Assembly (NCBI RefSeq): GCF_011059145.1
Contig: NZ_JAALLT010000003.1
Span: 124,001 to 188,000, forward strand
Length of the DNA stretch: 64,000 bases
Origin: Halalkalibaculum roseum
GTDB lineage: Bacteria > Bacteroidota > Rhodothermia > Balneolales > Balneolaceae
Reading direction: 5' to 3'
The notes beneath the pieces were generated by a model. That model worked only from the letters and a program-made list of their open reading frames with translations, had not been told where the DNA came from and made no database searches. The stretch's first letter is position 1. The number at the start of each line of letters is the position of its first letter. This document shows positions 26,121 through 34,952 of this stretch, piece by piece. A program made the position numbers and the translations under genes.

Positions 26121-26626
26121 GCTTCTTCTTTTTCTTTCTCTTTTAACTTCTCTGCTACTTTAGAACTTGAAGTTGAGGAGGAAGAAGATTTTGAGGAGGA
26201 ACCGGAGGATGACGAAATCGAGGATTTACTGCCATCTTCATTCATGCGGCAGGCACCGTTTATTTGAGCCCCTTCCTCGACCAACAGTGACTTGGTGTAA
26301 ATATCGCCGTCAACGATAGCCGATTGCCTGAGAATCAATTTGTTGCTTACATGGATTTCTCCGAGCAACTTTCCTGCGATGTCAGCATCCACAGCTTCTA
26401 TGTCTCCGTCAACAACACCGGTAGAAGCAATGATAAGCTTTCCTTTCGCTTCTGCCTCGCCTTCAAGTTTCCCGGCAATCCGTATGTCATTTTTGGTGTT
26501 CAGTGTCCCCTTAACGTGGGTTCCTTCGCTAATCATATTGATCGATGGTAAATTGTTACCTGAGGTATTTGAATTCACTTTAGCAGCCGATGATTTTTTG
26601 TTGTTGTTATTGTTAAACATAGACAA
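26117..26626 (-). CDS. Bactofilin (polymer-forming cytoskeletal protein)
   Basis: 169 residues. The central beta-helix (about residues 30-125) repeats short hydrophobic strands: ISEGTHVKGTLNTKNDIRIAGKLEGE, STGVVDGDIEAVDADIAGKL and LILRQSAIVDGDIYTKSLLVEEGAQI. This is the bactofilin signature. A serine-rich linker and a charged tail follow. Bactofilins polymerise without nucleotide and position cell-wall enzymes. The upstream neighbour is an M23 peptidase 9 bases away, the classic functional partner. Confidence 0.92.
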   Translation of the reverse strand: MSMFNNNNNKKSSAAKVNSNTSGNNLPSINMISEGTHVKGTLNTKNDIRIAGKLEGEAEAKGKLIIASTGVVDGDIEAVDADIAGKLLGEIHVSNKLILRQSAIVDGDIYTKSLLVEEGAQINGACRMNEDGSKSSISSSSGSSSKSSSSSTSSSKVAEKLKEKEKEEA

Positions 26627-26635
26627 GATAGATAT

Positions 26636-27499
26636 TTATGATTTAATAAGATAAGAATTGGGGTTTTGGGGTACTCCGTTCTTCCAGATTTCCAAATGCA
26701 AATGAGGACCGGAGCTTAAGATCCCGACATCTCCTACTGTCCCCAGAATTTCGCCTTTTAATATCACATCACCAATATTTTTTGAAACACTCGATGCATG
26801 TTTATAAATGCTGATGATTCCGTCGTTGTGTTGAACCTGAATCACATAGCCGTAATTTGCGGTCCAGTCCTGATTTATAACAGCCCCATCTGCCAGTGCT
26901 TTAAATGGGATATTATTTTTCGTTGCTATGTCAATTCCGTAGTGACCATTACCTGGATTATATCCCCTGGTCAGAGTGCCATTCACCGGATAAAATGCCG
27001 GGAAGTCTGGTGCGCGCTTGAATAAACTGGAGAAAATAATCTCATTTTTAGAGATCATCTCATAGGCATTTACTCCTGACGCAACATTTTGTTCCGAATT
27101 ACTTTGCTCGGCAACCGTACTGTTAGACTTCTGCAGTTGCATGCCTACCCTGAATGTGGTGTCTTTACCGGCAGCCATAATCTCCTGAATTTCTGCGAGC
27201 TGCATATCACGCGCATGGAGCGAGTCTCTGAGGGCTTCCACTTTTTGGGATATTTCAATTACCGACTCGCGCAGTTCCTGATCTTCCTGGTTATATATAA
27301 GGTTACCCAGCGGAGTAAACATAAAAAGCAGCAGGGCAATGACAACCATCAGAAAAAGAGATGTAAAGTAGAGTTGCCAAAGTTTTTTTGGCTTGAACTT
27401 ATAAGTGTTGGATGAAGCAGGTCCTTCATCATCATCAAAGAGTACGAAAGTAAGATCGCTCTCTTTGGAATTGAATATTTGTTTTAGGAAATCCAGCAT
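26636..27499 (-). CDS. Membrane-anchored M23 family peptidase
   Basis: 287 residues. One N-terminal membrane helix (about residues 40-65) and a short coiled coil (about 75-110) precede a C-terminal LytM/M23 domain with HYGIDIA (H-x3-D zinc ligands) and HLHLEIW (HxH). Such enzymes cut peptidoglycan cross-links, or regulate such cutting. The gene pairs with the adjacent bactofilin, which probably localises it. Catalytic residues are intact, so activity is likely. Confidence 0.92.
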   Translation of the reverse strand: MLDFLKQIFNSKESDLTFVLFDDDEGPASSNTYKFKPKKLWQLYFTSLFLMVVIALLLFMFTPLGNLIYNQEDQELRESVIEISQKVEALRDSLHARDMQLAEIQEIMAAGKDTTFRVGMQLQKSNSTVAEQSNSEQNVASGVNAYEMISKNEIIFSSLFKRAPDFPAFYPVNGTLTRGYNPGNGHYGIDIATKNNIPFKALADGAVINQDWTANYGYVIQVQHNDGIISIYKHASSVSKNIGDVILKGEILGTVGDVGILSSGPHLHLEIWKNGVPQNPNSYLIKS

Positions 27500-27502
27500 G
27501 GC

Positions 27503-27823
27503 TTAGGCTTCGGGTGTCGGACCCCTGAAGTTAAATGGGACATCAAACTTTTGATCGCTGTTGATAGCTCCGTGCTCTTCCTCAAACTTATTAACATTCT
27601 CAGCGAGTGCTGTGGCAAGCCTTTTGGCATGATCAGGAGTTAAAACCATTCGTTTCACCACTTTTGCTTTGGGATTTCCAGGCATTACGGCGATAAAATC
27701 CAGAATGAATTCTGAAGCCGAGTGGGTAATCATTACCAAATTAGAATAGGTACCCGTGGCTTCCGATTCCGGAAGCTCAATTTCCATTTGTCCCTGGTTG
27801 ACGTTTTTAGTCTGGTCTGGCAT
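27503..27823 (-). CDS. DUF3467 family protein
   Basis: 106 residues, no signal peptide. TYSNLVMITHSASEFILDFIAVMPG followed by VVKRMVLTPDHAKRLATALAENV is the DUF3467 pattern. The function is unknown; the fold is small and probably cytoplasmic. It starts 35 bases after the stop of the cysteine-synthase-like gene and ends 3 bases before the M23 gene start, so all three are probably in one transcript. Confidence 0.88.
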   Translation of the reverse strand: MPDQTKNVNQGQMEIELPESEATGTYSNLVMITHSASEFILDFIAVMPGNPKAKVVKRMVLTPDHAKRLATALAENVNKFEEEHGAINSDQKFDVPFNFRGPTPEA

Positions 27824-27858
27824 AGAGGATAATAGCTTAGAAGATTAATTTTATAGAT

Positions 27859-28851
27859 TTAATTTTCAGATTCCAAAAAACCCTTTTCACGCATCCATTC
27901 ATCATTATAGATTTTCCCTACGTAACGCGTACCGCTGTCAGGAAGAATGACAACCATAAGATCATCTTTTTCGAACGAGTTATTCCGGGCGTATTCCAGC
28001 GCACCATAAACCGCAGCACCGCAGGAACCACCAACAAAAAGAGCCTCTTCCTCGGCAAGTCTTCTCGTGGTTATAAAGGCATTTTTGTCATTTACCTGAA
28101 CCACTTCATCCAAGATATCGAAATCCATGTTTTTGGGAATAATGTCTTCGCCTATTCCCTCGGTGAGGTACGGGTGAATTTCATCCTTATCAAACTCGCC
28201 GGTTTCAAAATATTTCTTGTAAACAGAGCCATCACTGTCTACGCCGATTATTTTTATATCGGGATTCTGTTCTTTAAGATAGCGCGCCGTACCTGAGATT
28301 GTGCCACCGGTACCCATTCCTGCAACATAATGCGTTATCTTGCCCTCAGTCTGATCCCATATTTCCGGTCCGGTAGTTTCGTAATGCGCCTGAGCGTTAC
28401 TCGGGTTATCATATTGATTAGGATAATAGGAGTTCGATATCTCTTCACTTAATCGTTTGGCTACCGAGTAATAACTACGGGGATCATCCGGTTCAACATC
28501 TGTCGGACACACTTTTACTTCCGCACCCATTGCCCGTAATAAGTCAATTTTCTCTTTACTCTGTTTATCGGTAGTGGTAAAGATACATTTATAACCTTTG
28601 ACAGCTGCTGCAAGGGCCAGTCCGAGACCGGTATTCCCGGAAGTTCCTTCTATAATTGTACCTCCCGGCTCTATAAGGCCTTCTTTCTCGGCATCCTCAA
28701 TCATCTTGAGTCCGATTCGGTCTTTTACACTCTGACCGGGATTAAAATATTCAACTTTCGCCAGTATGGTGCCTTCAAGATCTTCGGGCACTGCATTAAG
28801 TTTCACCAGAGGAGTGTTCCCTATGGTTTCCAAAATGGAATTGTAGTACAT
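27859..28851 (-). CDS. Cysteine synthase / cystathionine beta-synthase-like PLP enzyme
   Basis: 330 residues of the fold-type II PLP family. GNTPLVKLN opens the domain, Lys43 in SVKDRIG is the expected Schiff-base lysine, and EGTSGNTGLGLALAA and GMGTGGTISGTARYLKE bind the cofactor phosphate. The CPTDVEPDDPRSYYSVAKRL and PNQYDNPSNAQAHYETT segments are closer to cystathionine beta-synthase than to CysK, but there is no C-terminal CBS pair. It could act in cysteine synthesis or transsulfuration. It begins the minus-strand run that leads into the ATP synthase genes. Confidence 0.9.
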   Translation of the reverse strand: MYYNSILETIGNTPLVKLNAVPEDLEGTILAKVEYFNPGQSVKDRIGLKMIEDAEKEGLIEPGGTIIEGTSGNTGLGLALAAAVKGYKCIFTTTDKQSKEKIDLLRAMGAEVKVCPTDVEPDDPRSYYSVAKRLSEEISNSYYPNQYDNPSNAQAHYETTGPEIWDQTEGKITHYVAGMGTGGTISGTARYLKEQNPDIKIIGVDSDGSVYKKYFETGEFDKDEIHPYLTEGIGEDIIPKNMDFDILDEVVQVNDKNAFITTRRLAEEEALFVGGSCGAAVYGALEYARNNSFEKDDLMVVILPDSGTRYVGKIYNDEWMREKGFLESEN

Positions 28852-29023
28852 TGGGTTTTTGCAATCCGTTTATGATTCATTTGTTTAGCTCAATATAGCA
28901 AAATTGTGCTTTCAACCCGAACAAGAGCCTTGATTTTCGCTTAGGGCAATCTTCATTCAGTTTTTATATTCACTTTCTATTTCCTTAACTTCGATTCCAA
29001 CCGAAAAAAAGTGTATTACCTAA

Positions 29024-29299
29024 ATGTTTATTGAACAGAAAAAACCAAAGGATTACGATTGCGGACGCAACCTTGATAAGATGATTGCTTCCCTTCCCAG
29101 AATAGAAGACGAGGAACAGCGAATAGAATATGCCAAGCGGGCTGTAGGACTTATCAAACAGAGCCACCCAAACTGGGTCGACGATAATGGTAAAAGCGAA
29201 ACAGCCTGGGAGCATTTCTTTAATCTGGCCGAATACAATCCCAAAGATTACGGAATATACAATCCCTTTGACTCCGGTCAGGAAGATGACGCCGCGTAG
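29024..29299 (+). CDS. DUF4290 family protein
   Basis: 91 residues. The DYDCGRNLDKMIASLPRIEDEEQRIEYAKRAVGLI block, followed by AWEHFFNLAEYN, matches the N-terminal part of DUF4290, a family found mainly in Bacteroidota. It is shorter than many members. Function is unknown. Its stop abuts the stop of the convergent GNAT gene with no spare base. Confidence 0.75.
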   Translation: MFIEQKKPKDYDCGRNLDKMIASLPRIEDEEQRIEYAKRAVGLIKQSHPNWVDDNGKSETAWEHFFNLAEYNPKDYGIYNPFDSGQEDDAA

Positions 29300-29878
29300 T
29301 TAACCGATAGAAAGAGCTTTTTTTTCGGGCATCGTGGTATCATACTCCGCTTTCAGCAGGCTGAAGATCAACTTATTACGGAAGGAACCTTTCTTGAGCA
29401 CATGTTCGCGCAGCTCACCCTCCTGCTGAAATCCCAGTTTCTTTAACTGTTCAATCCAGGACGTGTTAAAATCAAAAGCGGTGGCGCCTACCTTGTGTAA
29501 ATTCTTATCGGTAAAGCAGTGCGATAGTATAATTTTCAAAGCCTCAAAATCGTATCCCTCCCCTGCGTAATTCCGATCGCCAATGGTACAGTTTACAAAG
29601 CAGCGCTGATTGTACTTGTCAATGGCATGAATATCCACGATTCCTATCAGCGCATCATTTTCTGTAAGATGAATTTCAAATAGCTCGGCCGTTTGATTAC
29701 GTTCATCCACCACCGATTTAACCCTTTTGAGAAATGACTCAAAACTTTCATGCTGATGCGGGTATTCCGAGTCGTAGTAATTTAACTCCTCATCATTATT
29801 CCATTTATAATGAATAGTAACATTTTGGAGATCGAAGGGTTTTATCTCTACCATAGCTGCACCCGTGCTGTGTGCCAA
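29300..29878 (-). CDS. GNAT family N-acetyltransferase
   Basis: 192 residues. The RimJ/RimL-like layout includes VEIKPFDLQNVTIHYKWNND, IGIVDIHAIDKYNQRCFVNCTIGD (beta-4), a CoA-binding GEGYDFEALKIILSHCF helix and a C-terminal LKKLGFQQEGELREHVLKKG. It acetylates an unknown amine. The Met at residue 9 (29854) is a more usual family start than the first Met. It is convergent with the DUF4290 gene. Confidence 0.85.
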   Translation of the reverse strand: MAHSTGAAMVEIKPFDLQNVTIHYKWNNDEELNYYDSEYPHQHESFESFLKRVKSVVDERNQTAELFEIHLTENDALIGIVDIHAIDKYNQRCFVNCTIGDRNYAGEGYDFEALKIILSHCFTDKNLHKVGATAFDFNTSWIEQLKKLGFQQEGELREHVLKKGSFRNKLIFSLLKAEYDTTMPEKKALSIG

Positions 29879-30069
29879 TTTGGAGTTTAAGATAACAATG
29901 TGCTGTAGATTATTTGATGGTGTAGTGTCGAAAACTTCGTGAACTTATGCAAATTATATTAGCCACTTCTAACTGTATTTCAGATACGAAACAAAGAAAC
30001 AGAAATTATGGTTTTTCCAATTTTCAATTTATATTGAAAGTTCTGAATATTGAATGACTGCAAGACCAT

Positions 30070-31530
30070 ATGTCTGAAAAATATACCGGACAAGACAACA
30101 TAGAAGATCATCACGTTTTATCACGGCTGGAAACGTCGGACTATTCCCTATTCCTTAAAAATGTAAATGAATCGATAGGGTCAGACAGCATCGTTTCCGT
30201 TACCATGCCCATTGAGAAGATAGATCCTCTCGCCTGCCTGGAACTTCTCAATAACAAACAGGGGTATCATTATTTCTGGGAAAAGCCGTCAGACGAATTT
30301 GCAATAGCGGCAGGCAAGGCCTTAAAGACTTTTGATTCAAGAGGTGAAAAGCGATTTAGGGACATCGAGAATCAAATATCCAAGATTAAAGAACAAGCTC
30401 TCGAATTCACTACGGTTGAACACAGTCATGCAGGCATTCACTTCCTGGGCGGCTTTTCTTTCTTTGAAGAGAGTACTGATCCCGCTTGGAAGTCATTCGG
30501 GTCTGCTTCTTTTGTCATTCCAGAATGGCAGATAATCAGAGACGGACACCTAACACTGCTGACTCTGAATTTCAAACTCTCTGAATTTTATTCGATAACA
30601 GAATTGGATGAAAAGATAAAAGAAAGTTTTTGTGAGATTGAGGAGGTTTTAAAACTTAATAGCGAACCGGAGTTTTCTACATCTGAAACTCTTTACCGCA
30701 CACCGGGTAATATTGTAAGCCGTAAAGCAACTAGCAGCTGGATAAAGTCAGTTAACAAAGCTAAAAGGTTGATAGCTGAGAATCAGTTTGAAAAAATTGT
30801 ACTCGCTAGAGAAGCAACCATCCGTCTGAGTGAAACTCCCGAACCCACTCACATAATAAATATACTCAGAGAACAGTACCCTAATTGTTATTCCTTTTTG
30901 ATTCGTAATGCAGGAAACAAAACCTTTCTGGGCTGTACTCCCGAGCGGTTGATTTCGTTTAAGAAGAACTATCTTTTAACCGAAGCTTTAGCGGGTAGTA
31001 TTCAACGAGGTAATACGGCATCGGAAGACGCCTACATGAGCAAAGAGCTTATGAAGAGTCCTAAAAATGCTCACGAACATAATTATGTGATAAGGGCGAT
31101 TGAACAGAAACTTAAACCCTTCGTTAAGAAAATTGAAAAGGGTACCAAACCGGTCATTAAAAAATTGACGAATGTTCAACATCTGTTTACCCCTATCACT
31201 GCCTGGCTGAAAGAAGATATCAGTCCTCTAGACATAGTAGAAACACTCCACCCTACTCCGGCAGTCGGTGGGTTTCCATGGGACCAGGCAAAGCCTTACA
31301 TCAAAGAACTGGAAAATTTCGATCGCGGGTGGTATGCCGGACCGGTAGGATGGCTGAACAGTCAAAACGGTGGCGAATTCGCTGTAGCCATACGCAGCGG
31401 CTTAGTTGAAAAAGAAACTGCCACTTTTTTTGCAGGATGCGGTATTGTCGAGGATTCAGATGCAGAAACCGAGTGGCAAGAAACTATTTTGAAGCTCAGG
31501 CCGATGCTTTCTGCTCTGAAATATGACTGA
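30070..31530 (+). CDS. menF: Isochorismate synthase
   Basis: 486 residues. The chorismate-binding domain contains FEKIVLAREATIRL, FLGCTPERLISF, EALAGSIQRG, SPKNAHEHNYVIRAIE and a HPTPAVGGFPWDQA block, then GWYAGPVGWLNSQNGGEFAVAIRSG. It converts chorismate to isochorismate, the first step of the classical menaquinone route. The stop overlaps the menD start by 8 bases, so the two are translationally coupled. The 190-base upstream gap probably holds the promoter. Confidence 0.95.
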   Translation: MSEKYTGQDNIEDHHVLSRLETSDYSLFLKNVNESIGSDSIVSVTMPIEKIDPLACLELLNNKQGYHYFWEKPSDEFAIAAGKALKTFDSRGEKRFRDIENQISKIKEQALEFTTVEHSHAGIHFLGGFSFFEESTDPAWKSFGSASFVIPEWQIIRDGHLTLLTLNFKLSEFYSITELDEKIKESFCEIEEVLKLNSEPEFSTSETLYRTPGNIVSRKATSSWIKSVNKAKRLIAENQFEKIVLAREATIRLSETPEPTHIINILREQYPNCYSFLIRNAGNKTFLGCTPERLISFKKNYLLTEALAGSIQRGNTASEDAYMSKELMKSPKNAHEHNYVIRAIEQKLKPFVKKIEKGTKPVIKKLTNVQHLFTPITAWLKEDISPLDIVETLHPTPAVGGFPWDQAKPYIKELENFDRGWYAGPVGWLNSQNGGEFAVAIRSGLVEKETATFFAGCGIVEDSDAETEWQETILKLRPMLSALKYD

Positions 31531-33229
31531 CTTAAACCACCAAAACCTCTCTTTTTACCGTTGTACTGTTTTCATTAGGGAACTATTCCAACGAGGTGTA
31601 AGGCATATTGTGATCTCTCCGGGTTCCCGATCTACACCTCTTACCCTGGCGGCTGCCGCACATCCCTACATTAAAAAGCATGTAATTCTCGACGAGCGAT
31701 CTGCCGCATTCACCGCGTTGGGAATTGGCAAAGCAACCGGCATGCCTGCCGTACTGATCTGCACTTCAGGAACCGCTGCTGCCAACTATTTTCCAGCGGT
31801 CATTGAGGCATTTGAATCAGGTGTACCTTTGATCGTTGCAACGGCTGATCGACCTCCCGAATTACGGAATACCGACGCCAATCAAACAATTGATCAAACC
31901 GAACTCTACGGAAATTTTGTACTTGAATTCCGGGACATCAGCGAACCCACCGGTAGTGATCTTGAGCTGAATACTTTTATTGATAACACGGGTAAAATTA
32001 TAGAACGGTCACTGACTGAGAAGGGACCGATTCATCTAAACTTTCATTTCAGCAAACCCCTTGAGCCTGAAAAATCCTTTTTAGAAGAAATTGAAGCTGA
32101 GAATAAATCCCTTGCACAAAAAACCGAAAAGCATATTGATCTTGAGCGAACAAGGAGTGCCGATCAGGAGGCTGAATTATACCCTCTTCTTGAAAATGCG
32201 ATGAAGCCTCTGGTTATCATCGGACAATTGCCGGTGGGTATCTCCATTGATCCAATTTATCATCTTGCTGAAAATCTGAATGCCCCGGTACTCTCTGAGT
32301 CGGGCTATCAAAATCATTCAGTATCCATTCAGGGCTATGAAGGTTTTTTGCGGAACAGAGAGATCGTTGAAGAATTGTCACCGGATTTGATACTCCGTTT
32401 GGGTTTACAACCTGCCAGCAAGAGTCTATTAAATGCTTTAGACTATTGGAAGCCGGATCACCATATTTATTTCACCATCCCTCCCGGAAGAAAGGAAACC
32501 TCCCTGCCGGTTACGCATACATTCAGGTGGAATGGAAATGATTTTACCACAGAACCATTGACCGGAGGACGGAATTTTTGGCTGGATCAGTGGGATGAGG
32601 CAAGCAAAAAATACTTGGAATACAAATCTGTGCTCCGCGATAGCTATGATGTGCTAACCGACGGACATGTATACGAGCATATCTCCCGACAAATTCCCAA
32701 AGGCTGGTGGATTTTCTACTCCAACTCCTTCCCTGCCAGAGACCGATCCATGTTCGGCCAATGGAAAGGTCAGACAGTGTACACCAACCGTGGTGCAAGC
32801 GGAATAGACGGCATCACTTCTACTAATATCGGCATAGGACTATCAAGCTCTGATCCGGGAATACTGTTTACCGGCGACCTGGCTTTTCTTCACGACACCA
32901 ATGCCCTGTTGAATAGCAGACTGCTAAGCAAGCCTCTTGTTATCGTGATTTTAAATAATAATGGCGGATCTATTTTTAGGATGCTTCCAATTGCAGATCA
33001 TAAAAAATACTTTAACGATTATTTTGAAACTCCACAGCAAGTGGAGATTTCAACTCTTTGTAAAAGTCATCACGTATCCTACCAAAAGATAGAAAGCATA
33101 AAGCAATTCACAGATTTTGAATTGGGTACCTTTATAAATGAATCGAACAGCTCCTTGCATGTGGTAGAATGTGTTACAGATCCCGAGGCTTCCATGAAAT
33201 TCCGAAAACAGTTATGGCAGAAGGAGTAA
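31523..33229 (+). CDS. menD: SEPHCHC synthase (2-succinyl-5-enolpyruvyl-6-hydroxy-3-cyclohexene-1-carboxylate synthase)
   Basis: 568 residues of the thiamine-diphosphate enzyme type. The N-terminal VISPGSRSTPLTLAAA, the catalytic-region HVILDERSAAFTALGIGKATG and VLICTSGTAAANYFPAVIEA, then ADRPPELRNTDANQTIDQ, are MenD signatures. A C-terminal GDLAFLHDTNAL and LNNNGGSIFRMLP block binds ThDP. It adds succinic semialdehyde from 2-oxoglutarate to isochorismate. It overlaps both menF and menH. Confidence 0.97.
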   Translation: MTDLNHQNLSFYRCTVFIRELFQRGVRHIVISPGSRSTPLTLAAAAHPYIKKHVILDERSAAFTALGIGKATGMPAVLICTSGTAAANYFPAVIEAFESGVPLIVATADRPPELRNTDANQTIDQTELYGNFVLEFRDISEPTGSDLELNTFIDNTGKIIERSLTEKGPIHLNFHFSKPLEPEKSFLEEIEAENKSLAQKTEKHIDLERTRSADQEAELYPLLENAMKPLVIIGQLPVGISIDPIYHLAENLNAPVLSESGYQNHSVSIQGYEGFLRNREIVEELSPDLILRLGLQPASKSLLNALDYWKPDHHIYFTIPPGRKETSLPVTHTFRWNGNDFTTEPLTGGRNFWLDQWDEASKKYLEYKSVLRDSYDVLTDGHVYEHISRQIPKGWWIFYSNSFPARDRSMFGQWKGQTVYTNRGASGIDGITSTNIGIGLSSSDPGILFTGDLAFLHDTNALLNSRLLSKPLVIVILNNNGGSIFRMLPIADHKKYFNDYFETPQQVEISTLCKSHHVSYQKIESIKQFTDFELGTFINESNSSLHVVECVTDPEASMKFRKQLWQKE

Positions 33230-34047
33230 AGAAATGTATTCATATCAATGGATTAGACTATGCATGCCAATTTTACGGGCAAGATGCTTCTTTACCCTAC
33301 CTGTTGATGCTACACGGCTTTATGGGAGACGGTAGGGGATTTTCTCACCTCGTTAATGACTTAACTAAGAGTTGTAATCCCATAACGATCGACCTTCTCG
33401 GACACGGTCAAACGGACAAGCCGGTAGACCCGGAAACCTATAGGGAGAAAGAACAAGTTGATCATTTAGTTGCCCTAGTAAATAAAATCGACAAATCGCC
33501 TTTATTTCTATATGGATACAGCATGGGCGGAAGGCTTGCCCTTAAAACAGCACAGGCTGCACCCAATTTATTCAGCGGATTGATACTCGAGAGTACCAAT
33601 CCCGGTCTGTCTGATAAAAAAGAACGAGCAATAAGAAGAGATACAGACAAAGAACGAGCATCATCTATTAAAAATGATTTTTTGGCATTTCTTGAGAAAT
33701 GGGAAGCCTTACCCCTCTTCAGCTCTCCTGCCGGTTTGAACTCAGAATTGTCAGAACTCTACAAACAGATACATGCCGAGCAGGAACCGGAGGCGATGGC
33801 TGCGGCAATATGTGGTTTTAGTCCTGGATCTATGAAGCCTGTTACAAAGAAGACACAAAATTATTACCATCCGGTACTATTAATTGCCGGTTCCGGGGAC
33901 CAAAAGTATGTAACCATTAACAAAAATATGGAGCAGCTTTTCCCAAAGGCAAGATTGAGCATACTTAGAGCCGGACACAGGGTGCACATGGATAATCCCG
34001 ATGCGCTCGGAGCAGAAATTAACACTTTCATTGAACAAAATTCTTAA
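33214..34047 (+). CDS. menH: SHCHC synthase-like alpha/beta hydrolase
   Basis: 277 residues from the ATG at 33214, which gives a family-like start and overlaps menD by 16 bases. An in-frame GTG at 33169 would add 15 residues within menD and looks spurious. LMLHGFMGDGRGFSHL, the nucleophile elbow GYSMGG (Ser103) and the C-terminal RAGHRVHMDNP (His) match the MenH hydrolase fold. It releases pyruvate from SEPHCHC. The position between menD and menB supports the assignment. Confidence 0.92.
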   Translation: MAEGVKKCIHINGLDYACQFYGQDASLPYLLMLHGFMGDGRGFSHLVNDLTKSCNPITIDLLGHGQTDKPVDPETYREKEQVDHLVALVNKIDKSPLFLYGYSMGGRLALKTAQAAPNLFSGLILESTNPGLSDKKERAIRRDTDKERASSIKNDFLAFLEKWEALPLFSSPAGLNSELSELYKQIHAEQEPEAMAAAICGFSPGSMKPVTKKTQNYYHPVLLIAGSGDQKYVTINKNMEQLFPKARLSILRAGHRVHMDNPDALGAEINTFIEQNS

Positions 34048-34053
34048 TAGATA

Positions 34054-34887
34054 ATGAACTGGAAAACCGTAAAAGAATTCGACGATATTACATTCAAAAA
34101 ATCAAACGGGGTCGCCCGAATCGCTTTTAACCGACCTGAAATTCGAAATGCTTTTCGGCCGAAAACATTGTTTGAACTTCAGGAGGCTTTCCTGGATGTC
34201 AGAGAAGATCAATCCATAGGAGTCGTACTTCTTTCCGGGGAAGGGCCTTCACCAAAAGATGGAAAATGGGCCTTCTGTTCCGGTGGGGACCAAAATGTAC
34301 GGGATAAACTTGGCTACAAAGACGACAAGGGCACTGCCAGGCTTAATGTTCTGGATCTTCAGCGATTAATCCGGTTTATGGGTAAGGTAGTCATTGCGGT
34401 GGTACCGGGATGGGCGGTTGGCGGCGGTCACAGCCTGCATGTAGTATGTGATCTCACCATAGCAAGTAAGGAGCATGCCATTTTTAAACAAACGGATGCT
34501 GATGTCGCGAGCTTTGACGGTGGATTCGGCTCTGCGCTGCTCGCTAGGCAGGTAGGACAAAAAAAGGCGCGTGAAATATTCTTTCTTGGTAGAAATTATT
34601 CAGCACAGGAAGCTTACGAAATGGGCATGGTCAACGCAGTAGTACCTCATGAGGAATTGGAAGAAACTGCATACCGGTGGGCACAGGAGATTCTTGAGAA
34701 AAGTCCGACTGCAATCAGGATGATCAAATTTGCTTTCAACCTGGTAGATGACGGGATGGTGGGGCAACAGGTGTTTTCCGGAGAAGCTACTCGCCTGGCC
34801 TATATGACCGATGAAGCCAAGGAAGGCCGTGATGCCTTTCTGGAAAAACGGAAGCCGGACTGGGAAAAGTTTCCTTGGATTGGGTAG
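34054..34887 (+). CDS. menB: 1,4-dihydroxy-2-naphthoyl-CoA synthase
   Basis: 277 residues of the crotonase fold. CSGGDQNVRDKLGY, VVIAVVPGWAVGGGHSLHVVCDLTIAS (oxyanion-hole region) and the DADVASFDGGFGSALLAR loop are MenB-specific. The C-terminus ends FPWIG, as in the family. It closes the ring of OSB-CoA to DHNA-CoA. It lies 6 bases after menH, followed by a strong hairpin. Confidence 0.96.
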   Translation: MNWKTVKEFDDITFKKSNGVARIAFNRPEIRNAFRPKTLFELQEAFLDVREDQSIGVVLLSGEGPSPKDGKWAFCSGGDQNVRDKLGYKDDKGTARLNVLDLQRLIRFMGKVVIAVVPGWAVGGGHSLHVVCDLTIASKEHAIFKQTDADVASFDGGFGSALLARQVGQKKAREIFFLGRNYSAQEAYEMGMVNAVVPHEELEETAYRWAQEILEKSPTAIRMIKFAFNLVDDGMVGQQVFSGEATRLAYMTDEAKEGRDAFLEKRKPDWEKFPWIG

Positions 34888-34896
34888 CCCTTATTG

Positions 34897-34929
34897 AGCT
34901 TTAGGAAACTTCAGAAGTTTCCTAAAGCT
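34897..34929. terminator. Perfect 15-bp hairpin between menB and a convergent gene
   Basis: AGCTTTAGGAAACTT (34897-34911) and its exact complement (34915-34929) are separated by a 3-base loop CAG. It lies 10 bases past the menB stop and 24 bases from the stop of the convergent amidohydrolase. The U-runs are weak on both sides (TGTGTTT on plus), so it may be a bidirectional or RNA-stabilising hairpin. Confidence 0.65.
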
Positions 34930-34952
34930 TGTGTTTAAGCATTGATATTCTA

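Noticed and set aside
33169-33213. Upstream GTG start for menH inside menD
   Set aside because: The extra 15 residues are unlike the family, and an ATG at 33214 gives the expected start.
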